Positions 19,009 through 28,967 of a stretch of DNA of 64,000 nt are shown piece by piece. Made by a program: the position numbers and the translations under genes. Each line of letters begins with the position of its first letter. The stretch's first letter is position 1. The notes under the pieces were generated by a model. That model saw only the letters and a list, made by a program, of their open reading frames with translations. It was not told where the DNA came from and did no database searches. The stretch spans positions 2,294,001 through 2,358,000 of the forward strand of contig NZ_CP077369.1 in the NCBI RefSeq assembly GCF_019048525.1, in the 5' to 3' direction. Source of the stretch: Acinetobacter lwoffii (GTDB lineage: Bacteria > Pseudomonadota > Gammaproteobacteria > Pseudomonadales > Moraxellaceae).

Positions 19009-20874
19009 ATGGAAGCTTTTCGTAAAGTTATTAAGGGTTGGTTGGGCAAAGTCTTGCTCGTTCTGTTTTTGACCCCGTTAGCACTTGTAGGTATTGAAGG
19101 ATATTTTAGCAGCGGAAACTCTGATGCGGCAAAATCAGTGAACGGGACTGAAATATCTCAAAAAGAATTAGAGTCACTGACCAAATCATTTAAAGAACAA
19201 TATCTCAGTTATGCCAATGGGGATGAAACTTTACTGAATCAAAGCTTCATTGACCAGAAAGCCATGGATACTCTGGTTGCACGTACTTTATTGCTGCAAC
19301 AGGCTGAAGAATTAGGGATCAGTCTGAGTGACCAGCAAATTGAACAGATGATTGCTCAGCAGCCTACTTTCCAGCAAGATGGCAAGTTCTCGAATGCTTT
19401 ATATGAAAATTATCTGAAATCAATTGGCATGACTAATCGTGCTTTGATTGAAAGTTTACGTAAAGATCATGCGCTGAAAATGCTGTCATCGACTTTCCTG
19501 GATTATCCGCTGGTAAGCCCAGTCGAAATGCAGCAGATTGCCGATTTACAAACTGAACAACGTCATATTCATATTTCCAGCATTAATCTGGACAGCTATA
19601 AAAAAGATGTCAAAGTCACTGATGCAGACATTGCTGCCTATTATGAAAAGCACAAAACACTGTTTAAGCAGCCGACCAGTGTAGATGTCGACTATGTCGT
19701 GTTAAAGCCAAGCGATATTCAGGTGCAGAGTTTAGCGGTTACAGATGCTGAGCTTCAGGAAGCCTATACCGCCTTTGTTGCGACACAAAAACAGGCAGTT
19801 AAACCAGATGTGAAGCATATTTTAATTACGGCGGACAGCCGTAGTGATGCTGAAGCAAAAAAACTGGCGAGCGACATTGCAGCCAAAATTAAAGCCGGTA
19901 CCACTTTTGCTCAGGCAGCAGCACAATATTCTGAAGACCCTGATTCTAAGTCTCAAGGTGGTGCGCTTGCTGTCTATGAAGAAGGTGTATTCGGTACTGC
20001 ATTTGACCAGACGGTTAGTTCTTTAAAATCGGGTCAGGTGTCTGCACCGGTGAAAACAGATTATGGATACCACATTATTTCTGTGCAAACGCCAGATGTT
20101 GCGGTTCCTTCTTTTGAATCACAAAAAGCACGTTTGTCTGAAGAAGCCTTAGCTGCTAAAAAATCCAATGCTTTCTCTGATACGGTCAATACGCTAAATG
20201 ATATGGTAGTAGGAAGTGATTCTCTGGATGTCGTTACACAGGAAGTTAAAGGTGTACAAGTCCAGAAAGCCCAAGGAGTAAAACTTTCGACTCGTGATCC
20301 AGTGCTGAGCGATGCTAACCTCAAGGTTAAACTGTTTAATGACGATGTTAAAAATGGTGATCGTAATGCTTCATCAAGCATTCAGTTGGCCAATGGTGAT
20401 GTAGCCTGGATCAAGGTGCGTAATTATCATGCTGCTGGCGAACAAACACTGGCAGAAGCAAAACCGCGTGTTAAGGCTCAGTTGATTGAAGACAAAGCAG
20501 CTGCTTTGGCAAAAGCAAAAATTCAGAAAGCTTTGGATGAGTTCAAAACCAAACCGGCTGCAGCAGTGGCGAAAGGTGATTTGATCTTTGAAGATGCTGG
20601 CGTTTACACACGTGCTGAAGGTTTACTAAAACGTGATGTACAGCGTGCGGCCTTTAGTCTGCCGACACCAAAAGCAGGCCATTGGTCAGTGACCACAGCG
20701 AAAATGCCGAATGAACTGGTTGTGGTTGCGGTATCAGAAGTGAAGAAAAATCCGGTGGATGTATTAAGTGCAGAACAGCGTAGTGAGTTGGTGAAGTTAT
20801 ATCAGCAACTTCGTGGTCAGCAGGAATTTGATGACTATACGCGTTACCTGAAATCTCAGGCAAAAATCAAATAA
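19009..20874 (+). CDS. ppiD: PpiD-like periplasmic folding chaperone
   Basis: The 621-residue protein has PpiD architecture (E. coli 623): a single N-terminal membrane anchor (WLGKVLLVLFLTPLALVGIEG), a SurA-like N-terminal chaperone region, one parvulin domain (about residues 265-360, with VKHILITADS and QYSEDPDSKSQGGALAVYEEG) and a C-terminal chaperone region. PpiD sits at the SecYEG exit and helps newly exported proteins fold. It follows hupB, the same order as in enterobacteria. Confidence 0.94.
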   Translation: MEAFRKVIKGWLGKVLLVLFLTPLALVGIEGYFSSGNSDAAKSVNGTEISQKELESLTKSFKEQYLSYANGDETLLNQSFIDQKAMDTLVARTLLLQQAEELGISLSDQQIEQMIAQQPTFQQDGKFSNALYENYLKSIGMTNRALIESLRKDHALKMLSSTFLDYPLVSPVEMQQIADLQTEQRHIHISSINLDSYKKDVKVTDADIAAYYEKHKTLFKQPTSVDVDYVVLKPSDIQVQSLAVTDAELQEAYTAFVATQKQAVKPDVKHILITADSRSDAEAKKLASDIAAKIKAGTTFAQAAAQYSEDPDSKSQGGALAVYEEGVFGTAFDQTVSSLKSGQVSAPVKTDYGYHIISVQTPDVAVPSFESQKARLSEEALAAKKSNAFSDTVNTLNDMVVGSDSLDVVTQEVKGVQVQKAQGVKLSTRDPVLSDANLKVKLFNDDVKNGDRNASSSIQLANGDVAWIKVRNYHAAGEQTLAEAKPRVKAQLIEDKAAALAKAKIQKALDEFKTKPAAAVAKGDLIFEDAGVYTRAEGLLKRDVQRAAFSLPTPKAGHWSVTTAKMPNELVVVAVSEVKKNPVDVLSAEQRSELVKLYQQLRGQQEFDDYTRYLKSQAKIK

Positions 20875-20885
20875 AATTGTTGTAT

Positions 20886-20914
20886 AAAAAAACCAGCCTG
20901 CGGGCTGGTTTTTT
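20886..20914. terminator. Terminator after ppiD, bidirectional
   Basis: AACCAGCC and GGCTGGTT form an 8-bp stem with loop TGCG, A-run left and T-run right. It also serves the convergent gene ending at 20936. Confidence 0.92.
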
Positions 20915-20935
20915 GTTTTCTAGGCAAATAATGGT

Positions 20936-21805
20936 TTAAGCACGAATAATCAGTTGATAACCGGTATATTTGCGCATATTAATCACGCCAGTATCCAGAA
21001 TTAAATACTGACCCTTGATGCCTTGTAATTTGCCACGAATCACAGGAGTTTTATCCAGATTATGCGATTTAATCTTTTCCGGATATTGTTCTACCGGATA
21101 AATAAATTCTCGTGCGAATTCATCTTCTAATACTTTAATATTTTCATTAAATTCTAGATTCTGATTAAATTCTTCACGAATGCTTTGAATTTTAGGCGCG
21201 AATTCTTCTAGCAGCTGTTCACGCACTTCAATCAGATTCAAAGGTTCTGCTTCACCTTTGAGCAGCTTGCGCCAATCAGTTTTATCAGCGACCTGCGTAC
21301 CAAACATGACTTCGAGCTTTCCTGAAAGACGACGCGAGCCAACTTTCATAATCGGCAGGGCTTGGGTAGCACCCTGATCAAGCCAGCGAGTCGGCATTTG
21401 GCTGGTACGGGTAATGCCGACCTTTAATGCGCTAGAATTAGCCAAATAGACAATATGTGGCTGAAAGCAGACATTCTGTGCAAACTCATCTTCGCGGCAA
21501 GTGCCCAAATGATAATGGCAAGTCTCTGGTTTCATGATGCACATATCACATGAAGCATTGGTTTTAAAACATTTAAAACAGTGACCTTGCGAAAATGATT
21601 TGGAAGTTTTGTTGCCACAAGACACGCAGTAAATATTACCGGTCCATTCAATCTCGATTTCTTGGCCTAAATTAAACGGAAGATCAATTTCTGCACGATC
21701 TAAAATTAATTTATATTCAACATTTGCCCGCTGTATCTGTTGATCAGTTACACTAAGGTCCTTGAGGCCGACGTGCATTTTATGACAAATGCCCTGAAGT
21801 TCCAT
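20936..21805 (-). CDS. DUF2797-family protein with zinc-ribbon-like Cys cluster
   Basis: The 289-residue protein matches the uncharacterised DUF2797 family. Residues about 58-105 hold many cysteines and histidines (CVSCGNK, CFKCFK, CDMCIMKPETCHYH), consistent with one or two zinc sites. The following segment IVYLANSSALKVGIT with RWLDQGA resembles the core strand pattern of GIY-YIG nucleases, an observation made by eye. The C terminus (KGQYLILDTGVINMRKYTGY) looks like a small beta domain. It is divergent from the next gene. Confidence 0.75.
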   Translation of the reverse strand: MELQGICHKMHVGLKDLSVTDQQIQRANVEYKLILDRAEIDLPFNLGQEIEIEWTGNIYCVSCGNKTSKSFSQGHCFKCFKTNASCDMCIMKPETCHYHLGTCREDEFAQNVCFQPHIVYLANSSALKVGITRTSQMPTRWLDQGATQALPIMKVGSRRLSGKLEVMFGTQVADKTDWRKLLKGEAEPLNLIEVREQLLEEFAPKIQSIREEFNQNLEFNENIKVLEDEFAREFIYPVEQYPEKIKSHNLDKTPVIRGKLQGIKGQYLILDTGVINMRKYTGYQLIIRA

Positions 21806-21839
21806 AAAAGTTACTCACTTAAATCATAAGGATGCAGTT

Positions 21840-22310
21840 ATGGCTGAGCAGAATGTCATTACTTCGATGCTAGACGATTTCGCACAGGAACAGCCAATTC
21901 ATACTGCTATTTGTATTGGGCAGGACTTGAGCCAAGTCCAGTTTCAGCCAGCTATTCAATGGTCCTATTTTAGCGTATCTGACTTTTTAAATCTGCCTTT
22001 TCAGCAACGTTATGACTTGGCTGTGGTGATGCTGGATACTGCAGAAACAGAACATTTGTCTGAACAGATCATGAGTCAAATTCTGGTGAAATTACGTGAT
22101 TTGTTTGCCAAACGATTGGTAGTGATCAGTCGGCTACAAGATGAAAAGTTATTGAGACCTTTAGGATTTACCCAGTTGATTGACAAGACCACACATGAGG
22201 CCGATTTTGCGCTGTGGCAGTTTAATATTTTAACCTATAAACACGTGCCAGACTGGTTTAACTCCAAGTTTTGGGCCAATCCGGAAAACTGGGATAAATT
22301 TCGCTGGTAA
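21840..22310 (+). CDS. DUF6231-like hypothetical protein
   Basis: The 156-residue soluble protein has no signal peptide or metal motif. It looks like a Rossmann-type partial fold (YDLAVVMLDTAE, KRLVVISRLQDE) and ends in the Trp-rich tail WFNSKFWANPENWDKFRW, which I associate with DUF6231 proteins found next to DUF2797 genes in pseudomonads. A good AAGGA ribosome site precedes ATG 21840. The function is unknown. Confidence 0.65.
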   Translation: MAEQNVITSMLDDFAQEQPIHTAICIGQDLSQVQFQPAIQWSYFSVSDFLNLPFQQRYDLAVVMLDTAETEHLSEQIMSQILVKLRDLFAKRLVVISRLQDEKLLRPLGFTQLIDKTTHEADFALWQFNILTYKHVPDWFNSKFWANPENWDKFRW

Positions 22311-22415
22311 GCCGAAAACCTGCTTAACTAAGATTGCAAATATTAACACAATCTTGCCTAGACAATATGAGGGCAGGCCGTATTCTGTAATTAAGATGCA
22401 CATAGGATATAGGAC

Positions 22416-23084
22416 ATGACAAACCTGAGTAGTATTGTGGAAATATTAGCAAAGCATGCATTGGGTGACGGGCAGTCGCAGCAGAAATCCTCACAACAAG
22501 GTGGCTTGGCAGATATCCTGGGGTCTGTGCTAGGGCATTTAAACCAGTCAAATCCTCAGCAAAATCAAAATACTCAAAACCAGCAAAATCAAACCGGCCA
22601 GCAGAATCGACAAAATGGTCTGGGGGCAATTTTAGGTTCAGTACTAAGTCAGTTTGGTGGTAGCAATCAAGGATCTGCTCAGCCTCGTTCAGGACTAGGT
22701 GGTTCTACCGGTAAAACCTTATTAATTGCAGTACTGCCTTTGGTGCTGGCCTGGATTCAAAAACAGGGCGGTTTACAGGGTGCATTAGACAAGCTCAAAG
22801 GACAGGGGCTTAATAGCCAGGTCGATGATTGGGTGTCGACCGGTCCCGGTGAAAATGCAAATGTCGATCCGCAGCAGGTGCAAAAACTGTTTGATGAGCA
22901 AGAAGTTGAAGAAGTTGCACAGCAAACCCATGCACCGAAACAGGATGTTTATAGTGCGATTTCACAGGTCTTGCCGCAGATTATTGATTCGCTTACTCCA
23001 CAAGGTGAGCAGACCAGTAAGCAAGAAGCCAATAATGATATTCAAAATGTATTGAATATGGTTTCAGGACTTCTTAAAAAATAA
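22416..23084 (+). CDS. YidB-like DUF937 protein with Gln/Asn-rich insert
   Basis: The C-terminal half has the YidB/DUF937 pattern (GGLQGALDKLKGQGLNSQVDDWVSTG, shown as GALDKLKGQGL and VDDWVSTGPGEN), followed by VLPQIIDSLTPQGE. At 222 residues it is much longer than E. coli YidB (132). The extra length is a low-complexity Gln/Asn-rich linker (about residues 45-70, NPQQNQNTQNQQNQTGQQN) and a repeated GLADILGSVLGHL / GLGAILGSVLSQF unit. The function is unknown. Confidence 0.8.
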   Translation: MTNLSSIVEILAKHALGDGQSQQKSSQQGGLADILGSVLGHLNQSNPQQNQNTQNQQNQTGQQNRQNGLGAILGSVLSQFGGSNQGSAQPRSGLGGSTGKTLLIAVLPLVLAWIQKQGGLQGALDKLKGQGLNSQVDDWVSTGPGENANVDPQQVQKLFDEQEVEEVAQQTHAPKQDVYSAISQVLPQIIDSLTPQGEQTSKQEANNDIQNVLNMVSGLLKK

Positions 23085-23096
23085 ATCTAAACATTA

Positions 23097-23126
23097 AAAA
23101 AATCCCGATATCTGTCGGGATTTTTT
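23097..23126. terminator. Terminator after the YidB-like gene
   Basis: AATCCCGA pairs with TCGGGATT around TATCTG, with an A-run before and T-run after; it can act on both strands. Confidence 0.9.
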
Positions 23127-23150
23127 AATAACTATTAAATGATTTAGAAT

Positions 23151-23765
23151 TTAATCTAGATTCATGCTAAACAGCTGATTAGATTTACAAATTTTCTTGG
23201 CAACATAATGAGATTTTCTCATGCGAATCAGGATAATCTGCGACTGAAACCCGAGTTCACCAAACTCAGGTTCTACCTGTACATAATGTAGTTGTCCATA
23301 CTCATCCCGTACCCGTGCTTGAGCAGAAAAACCGGGACGGGCATTGCCACTGGAAATCGTCGCCAGACGACCAAGTAGATTGACATTGTTCTTTTTATAT
23401 TTAGGGGGAATGACCTGATCCAGACAGTGAATCATAAAAATAGTAAAAAAAGTCGCAATGATCAAAGCTGGAATAATCAGATAATAGGCAGGCAGAAATT
23501 TAAATTCCTGAGAATAGATCAGGAACTGTAAAACATAGCCGGCAAAGCTAAAATTCATCAGGAAGAAAAACACAATCAAAGTTTTGGAGAATTTGACGTT
23601 TAGTAGATCCATCTGCTGAAAGTCATAAGGTGAAATTTTTTGCAGAAACTTGCTGGGTCTGAGTCCAAAATAGAAACCAATGGTTTTCACCACACCAAAC
23701 AGAATAATCGCCAATAAACTCAGATGAAAAGGCATCAGGTTATAGTCTAGAAAAAATGCAGGCAT
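23151..23765 (-). CDS. YqiJ-like (DUF1449) membrane protein with C-terminal OB-fold
   Basis: Three hydrophobic segments (HLSLLAIILFGVVKTIGFYF, LIVFFFLMNFSFAGYVLQFL, YYLIIPALIIATFFTIFMI) precede a soluble domain, LGRLATISSGNARPG followed by ARVRDEYGQLHYVQVEP, that resembles the OB-fold of YqiJ/NfeD-type proteins. Such proteins usually partner a flotillin, but none is adjacent. The start is taken as MPAFFLDYN (23765), which leaves a 19-base gap from the Rieske gene; a longer frame from 23810 would overlap it by 26 bases and has no ribosome site. Confidence 0.65.
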   Translation of the reverse strand: MPAFFLDYNLMPFHLSLLAIILFGVVKTIGFYFGLRPSKFLQKISPYDFQQMDLLNVKFSKTLIVFFFLMNFSFAGYVLQFLIYSQEFKFLPAYYLIIPALIIATFFTIFMIHCLDQVIPPKYKKNNVNLLGRLATISSGNARPGFSAQARVRDEYGQLHYVQVEPEFGELGFQSQIILIRMRKSHYVAKKICKSNQLFSMNLD

Positions 23766-23784
23766 GGTGAAGTCCGTTTTCGTC

Positions 23785-24108
23785 TTATTCTGAGAGGTAA
23801 ATTCCACCATCAGAATGCACGGTAATCTCTACTTTTTCAAGTGCTTGACCTTGGCAAGGCCCAGAAATGCATTCACCGCTTTCTACCAGAAACAAGGCGC
23901 CATGCGTGGAGCATTCAATAAATTCCTGATCACGATCCAAAAACTGGTTTTCCAGAAATTCCAGTTCAACCTGCAAATGCGGACACAGGTTTTGATAGGC
24001 ATAGAAGGCACCGTCACGCTGTGTGATAAAGATATTGTCTCCATCAGGAAGCTCAAAAGAGCGTGCTTCGCGCTCTGGAACGTCTTCGGTCATGCAGATT
24101 TTAAACAT
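23785..24108 (-). CDS. Rieske [2Fe-2S] ferredoxin-like protein
   Basis: The protein of about 107 residues has both halves of a Rieske site: CPH (in NLCPHLQVE) and CSTH (in FIECSTHGAL). It resembles the small soluble NirD/BphF type that serves as an electron carrier or stands alone. ATG 24108 overlaps the stop codon of the upstream kinase gene by one base (TAATG), a sign of translational coupling. The partner reductase or oxygenase is unknown. Confidence 0.88.
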   Translation of the reverse strand: MFKICMTEDVPEREARSFELPDGDNIFITQRDGAFYAYQNLCPHLQVELEFLENQFLDRDQEFIECSTHGALFLVESGECISGPCQGQALEKVEITVHSDGGIYLSE

Positions 24109-25112
24109 TAAGCACATTCCTTTTGAAAGTCTTGTAATAATGCCGCATAGTCTTCAACTGCCAGGCGCGGACCAAATTGTGAAACCACTTGGCTCGAAAT
24201 GAGAATCGCCAGTTCAGCCGCAGCTTGAAGACCCAAATTAGCATTCAATCCGTACAGGAAAGCCCCGGCAAAAGCATCACCGGCACCGTTGGCATCTACT
24301 GCAGGCACTTTACGGCCAGGAACAGTAAATGTATTTTGATAATCCGAAATCAGTGCGCCTTCAGCTGACAATGTAATGACAACGTGCTGACTGATTGTTT
24401 TTAATTTAAGCAGGGCTGCCTCAAGATTATCTGTTTCTGTATACATCAGCGCTTCTTGCTGGTTACATAACAGCAAGTCTACACCATCTGCAATCATTTC
24501 ATCCAAACCGGCACGCGCGTATTGCACCATGGCAGGATCAGATAAAGTTAGGGCAATTTTAACGCCATTGGCACGGGCAATATCACGTGCTTGTTGTACG
24601 GCATGACGTGCTGTGTCAGAAGTTGATAAATAACCTTCGAGATATAGCCATTTCGCGCTATTTAGTGCGCTGAAATCAATTTGTTGATCAGTCAGTTCGG
24701 CCGTAATACCCAGATAGGTATGCATGGTACGTTCAGAATCAGGGCTGACCAGAACCATACATGTCCCTGTTACGCCTTCACTGATCGATTGGGTGGTGGT
24801 CTTAATACCTGCATCATTCAAACCCTTCAGGTAGATGTGCCCCAGTTCGTCATTTCCGACCCGACAGCCATAAAATGCAGAACCACCGAGCGCAGAAAAT
24901 GCCACGGTAGTGTTGGCTGCTGAACCGCCTGAAGCCTGACCCTTATACACTTGAGTCGCTTGAAGATTTTGATAAAGAGTGGCCTGAGTCTCACCATCTG
25001 CAAGTTGCATGGTGCCTTTTTGCAAGTGATGTGCAGTTAAAAAGTCATCAGAAACTTTAAATTCTTGGTCAATCAGCGCATTACCAATCGCAAAAAGATC
25101 AACAGTTGCCAT
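24108..25112 (-). CDS. PfkB-family sugar/nucleoside kinase, probably adenosine kinase type
   Basis: The 334-residue protein is a ribokinase-fold enzyme: N-terminal GNALIDQEF, GGSAANTTVAFSALG in the substrate lid, and the C-terminal catalytic signature VDANGAGDAFAGAFLYGL with its base aspartate. The order and spacing are those of bacterial adenosine-kinase-like proteins that salvage nucleosides, but substrate choice in this family is hard to predict. ATG 25112 is preferred over an upstream TTG at 25118. Confidence 0.85.
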   Translation of the reverse strand: MATVDLFAIGNALIDQEFKVSDDFLTAHHLQKGTMQLADGETQATLYQNLQATQVYKGQASGGSAANTTVAFSALGGSAFYGCRVGNDELGHIYLKGLNDAGIKTTTQSISEGVTGTCMVLVSPDSERTMHTYLGITAELTDQQIDFSALNSAKWLYLEGYLSTSDTARHAVQQARDIARANGVKIALTLSDPAMVQYARAGLDEMIADGVDLLLCNQQEALMYTETDNLEAALLKLKTISQHVVITLSAEGALISDYQNTFTVPGRKVPAVDANGAGDAFAGAFLYGLNANLGLQAAAELAILISSQVVSQFGPRLAVEDYAALLQDFQKECA

Positions 25113-25388
25113 GTTCAAATATCACATTAAAAATGAAAGTCCTAAGTTTACACGATTGCTTGGGATAGCTGTAGTTTGCTGAATCATTTTCAAATAATTT
25201 AAAAAAATGCTGTATTTTGTTCAGCAGCTATCTTTGGTCTAAAAACTGACTTATTTTTATGCACTGGTGCGCCGCAGCATTGATTTAAGGATCATATTTT
25301 ATTTATAAAGAGATATCGCTCCTGGCATGATACTTTAAGTCGCTTGGCAACAGTCATTCTTCACAACAATTTCAAATAGTGTGCGTAT

Positions 25389-25841
25389 ATGAATATTAAA
25401 ATTGTAACAGCCGAACAACTCCCGGATCAGATCGAAACACTGGCAACTCTGGCACGTAAAGAAGGCTATAATTTGGTAGATAAGTTAATAGAAGAATATC
25501 GCACCGGGAAAAACTGCTTTAGTCACGCCAATGAATATCTGGTAGTGGCACATGATGGCAAGAAACTGGTTGCCTGTGGCGGCTTAAACCAGCAATGGGG
25601 AGATAACGGCATTGAAGAGCGGATTGGTCGGGTACGCCGTTTCTATGTGCATCCGAAATATCGTCAGCATGGCGTAGGCAAACAGCTTTTGGCTTATTTG
25701 GAACAGTTGGCACGTCCGCATTATTCAGCTTTATGCTTACAAACAGATACCCGACTGGCCGCCAGTTTTTATCAAAAGCAGAATTATGTATTTGTGGAAA
25801 ACAATCCAAGCTATAACTATTTTAAATATCTGATTTCTTAA
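25389..25841 (+). CDS. GNAT-family N-acetyltransferase
   Basis: The 150-residue protein has the GNAT core: motif A as RRFYVHPKYRQHGVGKQLL, the acetyl-CoA pyrophosphate loop with Q/RxxGxG/A, and a C-terminal strand-helix ending in AASFYQKQNYVF. The acceptor substrate is not predictable. It stands alone, 270 bases from the kinase start on the other strand. Confidence 0.87.
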   Translation: MNIKIVTAEQLPDQIETLATLARKEGYNLVDKLIEEYRTGKNCFSHANEYLVVAHDGKKLVACGGLNQQWGDNGIEERIGRVRRFYVHPKYRQHGVGKQLLAYLEQLARPHYSALCLQTDTRLAASFYQKQNYVFVENNPSYNYFKYLIS

Positions 25842-26006
25842 GCTTGTAAATACTTATCTAGATGCAGGAAGTAAATTTGATGATTTAATTTTCAAATGAT
25901 CAAGTTTACTTAATTCGATCAAAATCCTCGGTTTTCAACGTGAATAATTTAGATAACTAAAGCTATAATGCGCTTAGTTATTTTAATTAAAGCATTAGGA
26001 GATCGC

Positions 26007-28946
26007 ATGACTGTAGATGTCACTGAAACCATTTCTCAAACTGTACATCCTGCGTTTCAGTTGGTACGTCAACAACATGTTGAAGCTTTAGACATTTTCG
26101 TGTCTGAATATAAACATAAAGTGACTGGCGCCACACATTATCATCTGGCGACCAATCACGACGAAAATGTCTTTCTGGTGGCGTTTCGTACCCAGCCGAT
26201 GGATTCTAAAGGCGAAGCACATATTCTGGAACATACTGCGCTGTGTGGTTCAGAAAAATTCCCGGTGCGTGATCCATTCTTCCTGATGATTCGCCGTTCA
26301 CTGAATACTTTCATGAATGCCTTTACTGCGGCGGACTGGACTGCGTACCCATTTGCGACGCAGAACAGCAAGGATTTCCAGAACCTGCTTGAAGTGTATA
26401 TGGATGCAGCATTTGCTGCGAACCTCAATCCACTAGATTTTGCCCAGGAAGGCATTCGCATTGAGCTGGAAAATGGCGAGCCTGTCTATAAAGGCGTGGT
26501 CTTTAATGAAATGAAAGGTGCGATGAGTTCGCCTTCAGATCAGTTGTATCACACGCTGGCGCATCATTTATTCCCAAATACGACCTATCACTATAATTCG
26601 GGTGGTGATCCTAAAGATATTCCTGACCTGACTTACCAAGAGTTGGTTGATTTCTATAAGTCACATTATCATCCAAGTAATGCAGTCTTCATGACCTTTG
26701 GCAATAAGACCGCATTCGAATTGCAAGAGCAGTTTGAACATCTGGCATTGTCTAAATTTGAAAAAGGTCAGACGCTGTATCCAACACCTGAAACCCGCCT
26801 GACTGCACCATTGACGGTTACAGACAGCTATGCGGTCGATGCCGAAGATCTACAGGACAAGACCTATCATGTGCTGTCATGGTTATTACCGGAAGCCAGT
26901 GACATTAAACTGCGTTTGGGCATGCGTTTAGTTGAAGGTATCTTATTAGAAGATTCAGCATCGCCACTGCGTCATTATCTGGAAACTTGTGGTTATGCAG
27001 ATGCAACAGGTCCATTCATGGGCGTGGATGATTCTAATTTTGAAATGACTTTCTACTGCGCGGTACAGGGTTCAAATCCTGAACATGCAGAAGAATTTAA
27101 AAATGGTGTGTTTAAGGTTCTGGAAGATGTTGCCTCTAAACCAGTTGATCAGAGCATGGTCGATGCGATCCTGCATCAAATTGAATTGCATCAGCGTGAA
27201 ATCAATGGCGATGGTACGCCGTATGGTTTGAGCTTGATTCTGAGCGGTCTGGGTAGCGCGATTCATCATCGTGATCCGGTCGAAGTTTGGGATGTGGACT
27301 CTGCGATTGCCGCAGTCAAAGAAGAGCTGCAAGATCCAATGTGGCTTTCCAATCTGATCAAAGAGCATTTGCTGGATAATCCGCATCGTGTCCAATTGAC
27401 ACTGGTTCCGGATGCGACTAAATCTGCCAAAGAAGCAGCGGATGAAAAAGCGCGTCTGGCTGAAATTGGCAAGAATCTGACTGAAGAACAGAAAGCTGAA
27501 ATTATTGCGCAGACTGAAGCATTGAATGTGCGTCAGGACACGCCGGATGACTTGAATTTATTGCCGAAAGTCGGTCTGGAAGATGTCCCTGCGGAATTGC
27601 AAATTGTTCAAGGCCAGTTGCGTGAGATTATCTGTAACCGTGTTGATACGCCGTTGAACCTGTATCATGCCGGCACCAATGGGATTTATTATCAACAGGT
27701 TCTGGTCAATATTCCGGATGAAGTGGTGCAGTCGCCTTACTTTAACCTGCTTTCAATCCTGATGGGTGAGGTGGGTGCGGGTGAGTATGATTATCTTGAG
27801 TTCCAGCAACTGCAAACAGCGGTAAGTGGCGGTCTGGGCATGGGCGCATCTTTGCGTTCTAAAGTCGATGACAAAAACAAAATTACTGCCTGGTTGACGT
27901 TGACCACCAAATCTTTGGTGAATCATCTGGATGCAATTCGTCTGTTAAAGATCGGTTTTGAACAGCTTCGTTTTGATGAGAAAGACCGTATTGTTGAACT
28001 GTTACAACAGCGTAAAACGCGCTGGCAGTCACGTATTTCTGGTTCTGGACATAGCTATGCAATGCAAACGGCTTCACGTCAGCATAGTGCATTGGCTTTG
28101 CGTGATTATCACAATACCGGTTTGGGTGCATTAAACTGGCTGATCGAGCTGGTGTCTAAGATCGAAAAAGATCCGGCTGAATATGATCTGCTGATTGATG
28201 AATTAAAACGGATTCATCGAGTCTTGTTGCAAGCACCAAAGCAATTCCTGCTAGTGTGTGAAGAACCACAATCTGAGCATCTGATCGAAGAAATCCAGAA
28301 TGTCTGGGACAAGCTTGCGGTGGATTCTGCACCAGTTGCCCTGACTCAAGTCGAAAAAGTAACCCATGATCAGCACGAAGCCTGGTTGATTCAAGCCAAT
28401 GTCCAGTTCTGTGCGGCTGCTTATCCAGCAGTTGAAGTCTCACATCCTGATGCTGCTGCATTGATGGTACTGGCGGGTTATTTGCGTAATGGCTTCCTGC
28501 ACAGCGCCATCCGTGAAAAAGGCGGTGCTTATGGTGGTGGTGCTAGCTATGACGGCAATGCCTGTTCGTTCCGTTTCTACAGCTATCGTGACCCACGTCT
28601 GGCAGAAACTTTCCAGGATTTTGATGCAAGTATTCAGTGGTTACTTAATGCACCACAACAGCCACACCAGTTGGAAGAAGCCATTCTGGGTCTGATTGCC
28701 AGCATGGATAAACCAGGTTCACCGGCAGGCGAAGCCATTACTGCATGTTATTCCTACCTGCATCAACGTACGCCAGCGTTCCGTAAAAAATTACGTGAAC
28801 GTTTATTGAATGTCACACTGGATGATTTGCAGCGTGTTGCACAGACCTATCTGGTCGAGCAGCAGGCGACGAAAGCCATTGTAGCGCCAGTGGCAAAACG
28901 TGAAATGCTGGAACAGCTTGGTTTTGTAATTCAACAAGTTCTATAA
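26007..28946 (+). CDS. M16C metalloprotease (presequence protease / insulinase-like)
   Basis: The 979-residue protein belongs to the PreP-like M16C peptidases, clam-shell zinc proteases that degrade peptides. The inverted zinc motif HILEH is at residues 72-76, and the second half ends with the usual R/Y pair region (REKGGAYGGGASYD). The start is ATG 26007 (MTVDVTETIS) with the strong site TTAGGAG; the frame is open back to 25968 without a ribosome site. There is no signal peptide, so it is probably cytoplasmic. It lies 21 bases upstream of pldA. Confidence 0.92.
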   Translation: MTVDVTETISQTVHPAFQLVRQQHVEALDIFVSEYKHKVTGATHYHLATNHDENVFLVAFRTQPMDSKGEAHILEHTALCGSEKFPVRDPFFLMIRRSLNTFMNAFTAADWTAYPFATQNSKDFQNLLEVYMDAAFAANLNPLDFAQEGIRIELENGEPVYKGVVFNEMKGAMSSPSDQLYHTLAHHLFPNTTYHYNSGGDPKDIPDLTYQELVDFYKSHYHPSNAVFMTFGNKTAFELQEQFEHLALSKFEKGQTLYPTPETRLTAPLTVTDSYAVDAEDLQDKTYHVLSWLLPEASDIKLRLGMRLVEGILLEDSASPLRHYLETCGYADATGPFMGVDDSNFEMTFYCAVQGSNPEHAEEFKNGVFKVLEDVASKPVDQSMVDAILHQIELHQREINGDGTPYGLSLILSGLGSAIHHRDPVEVWDVDSAIAAVKEELQDPMWLSNLIKEHLLDNPHRVQLTLVPDATKSAKEAADEKARLAEIGKNLTEEQKAEIIAQTEALNVRQDTPDDLNLLPKVGLEDVPAELQIVQGQLREIICNRVDTPLNLYHAGTNGIYYQQVLVNIPDEVVQSPYFNLLSILMGEVGAGEYDYLEFQQLQTAVSGGLGMGASLRSKVDDKNKITAWLTLTTKSLVNHLDAIRLLKIGFEQLRFDEKDRIVELLQQRKTRWQSRISGSGHSYAMQTASRQHSALALRDYHNTGLGALNWLIELVSKIEKDPAEYDLLIDELKRIHRVLLQAPKQFLLVCEEPQSEHLIEEIQNVWDKLAVDSAPVALTQVEKVTHDQHEAWLIQANVQFCAAAYPAVEVSHPDAAALMVLAGYLRNGFLHSAIREKGGAYGGGASYDGNACSFRFYSYRDPRLAETFQDFDASIQWLLNAPQQPHQLEEAILGLIASMDKPGSPAGEAITACYSYLHQRTPAFRKKLRERLLNVTLDDLQRVAQTYLVEQQATKAIVAPVAKREMLEQLGFVIQQVL

Positions 28947-28967
28947 ATAAAAAAAAGAGGATAATGG

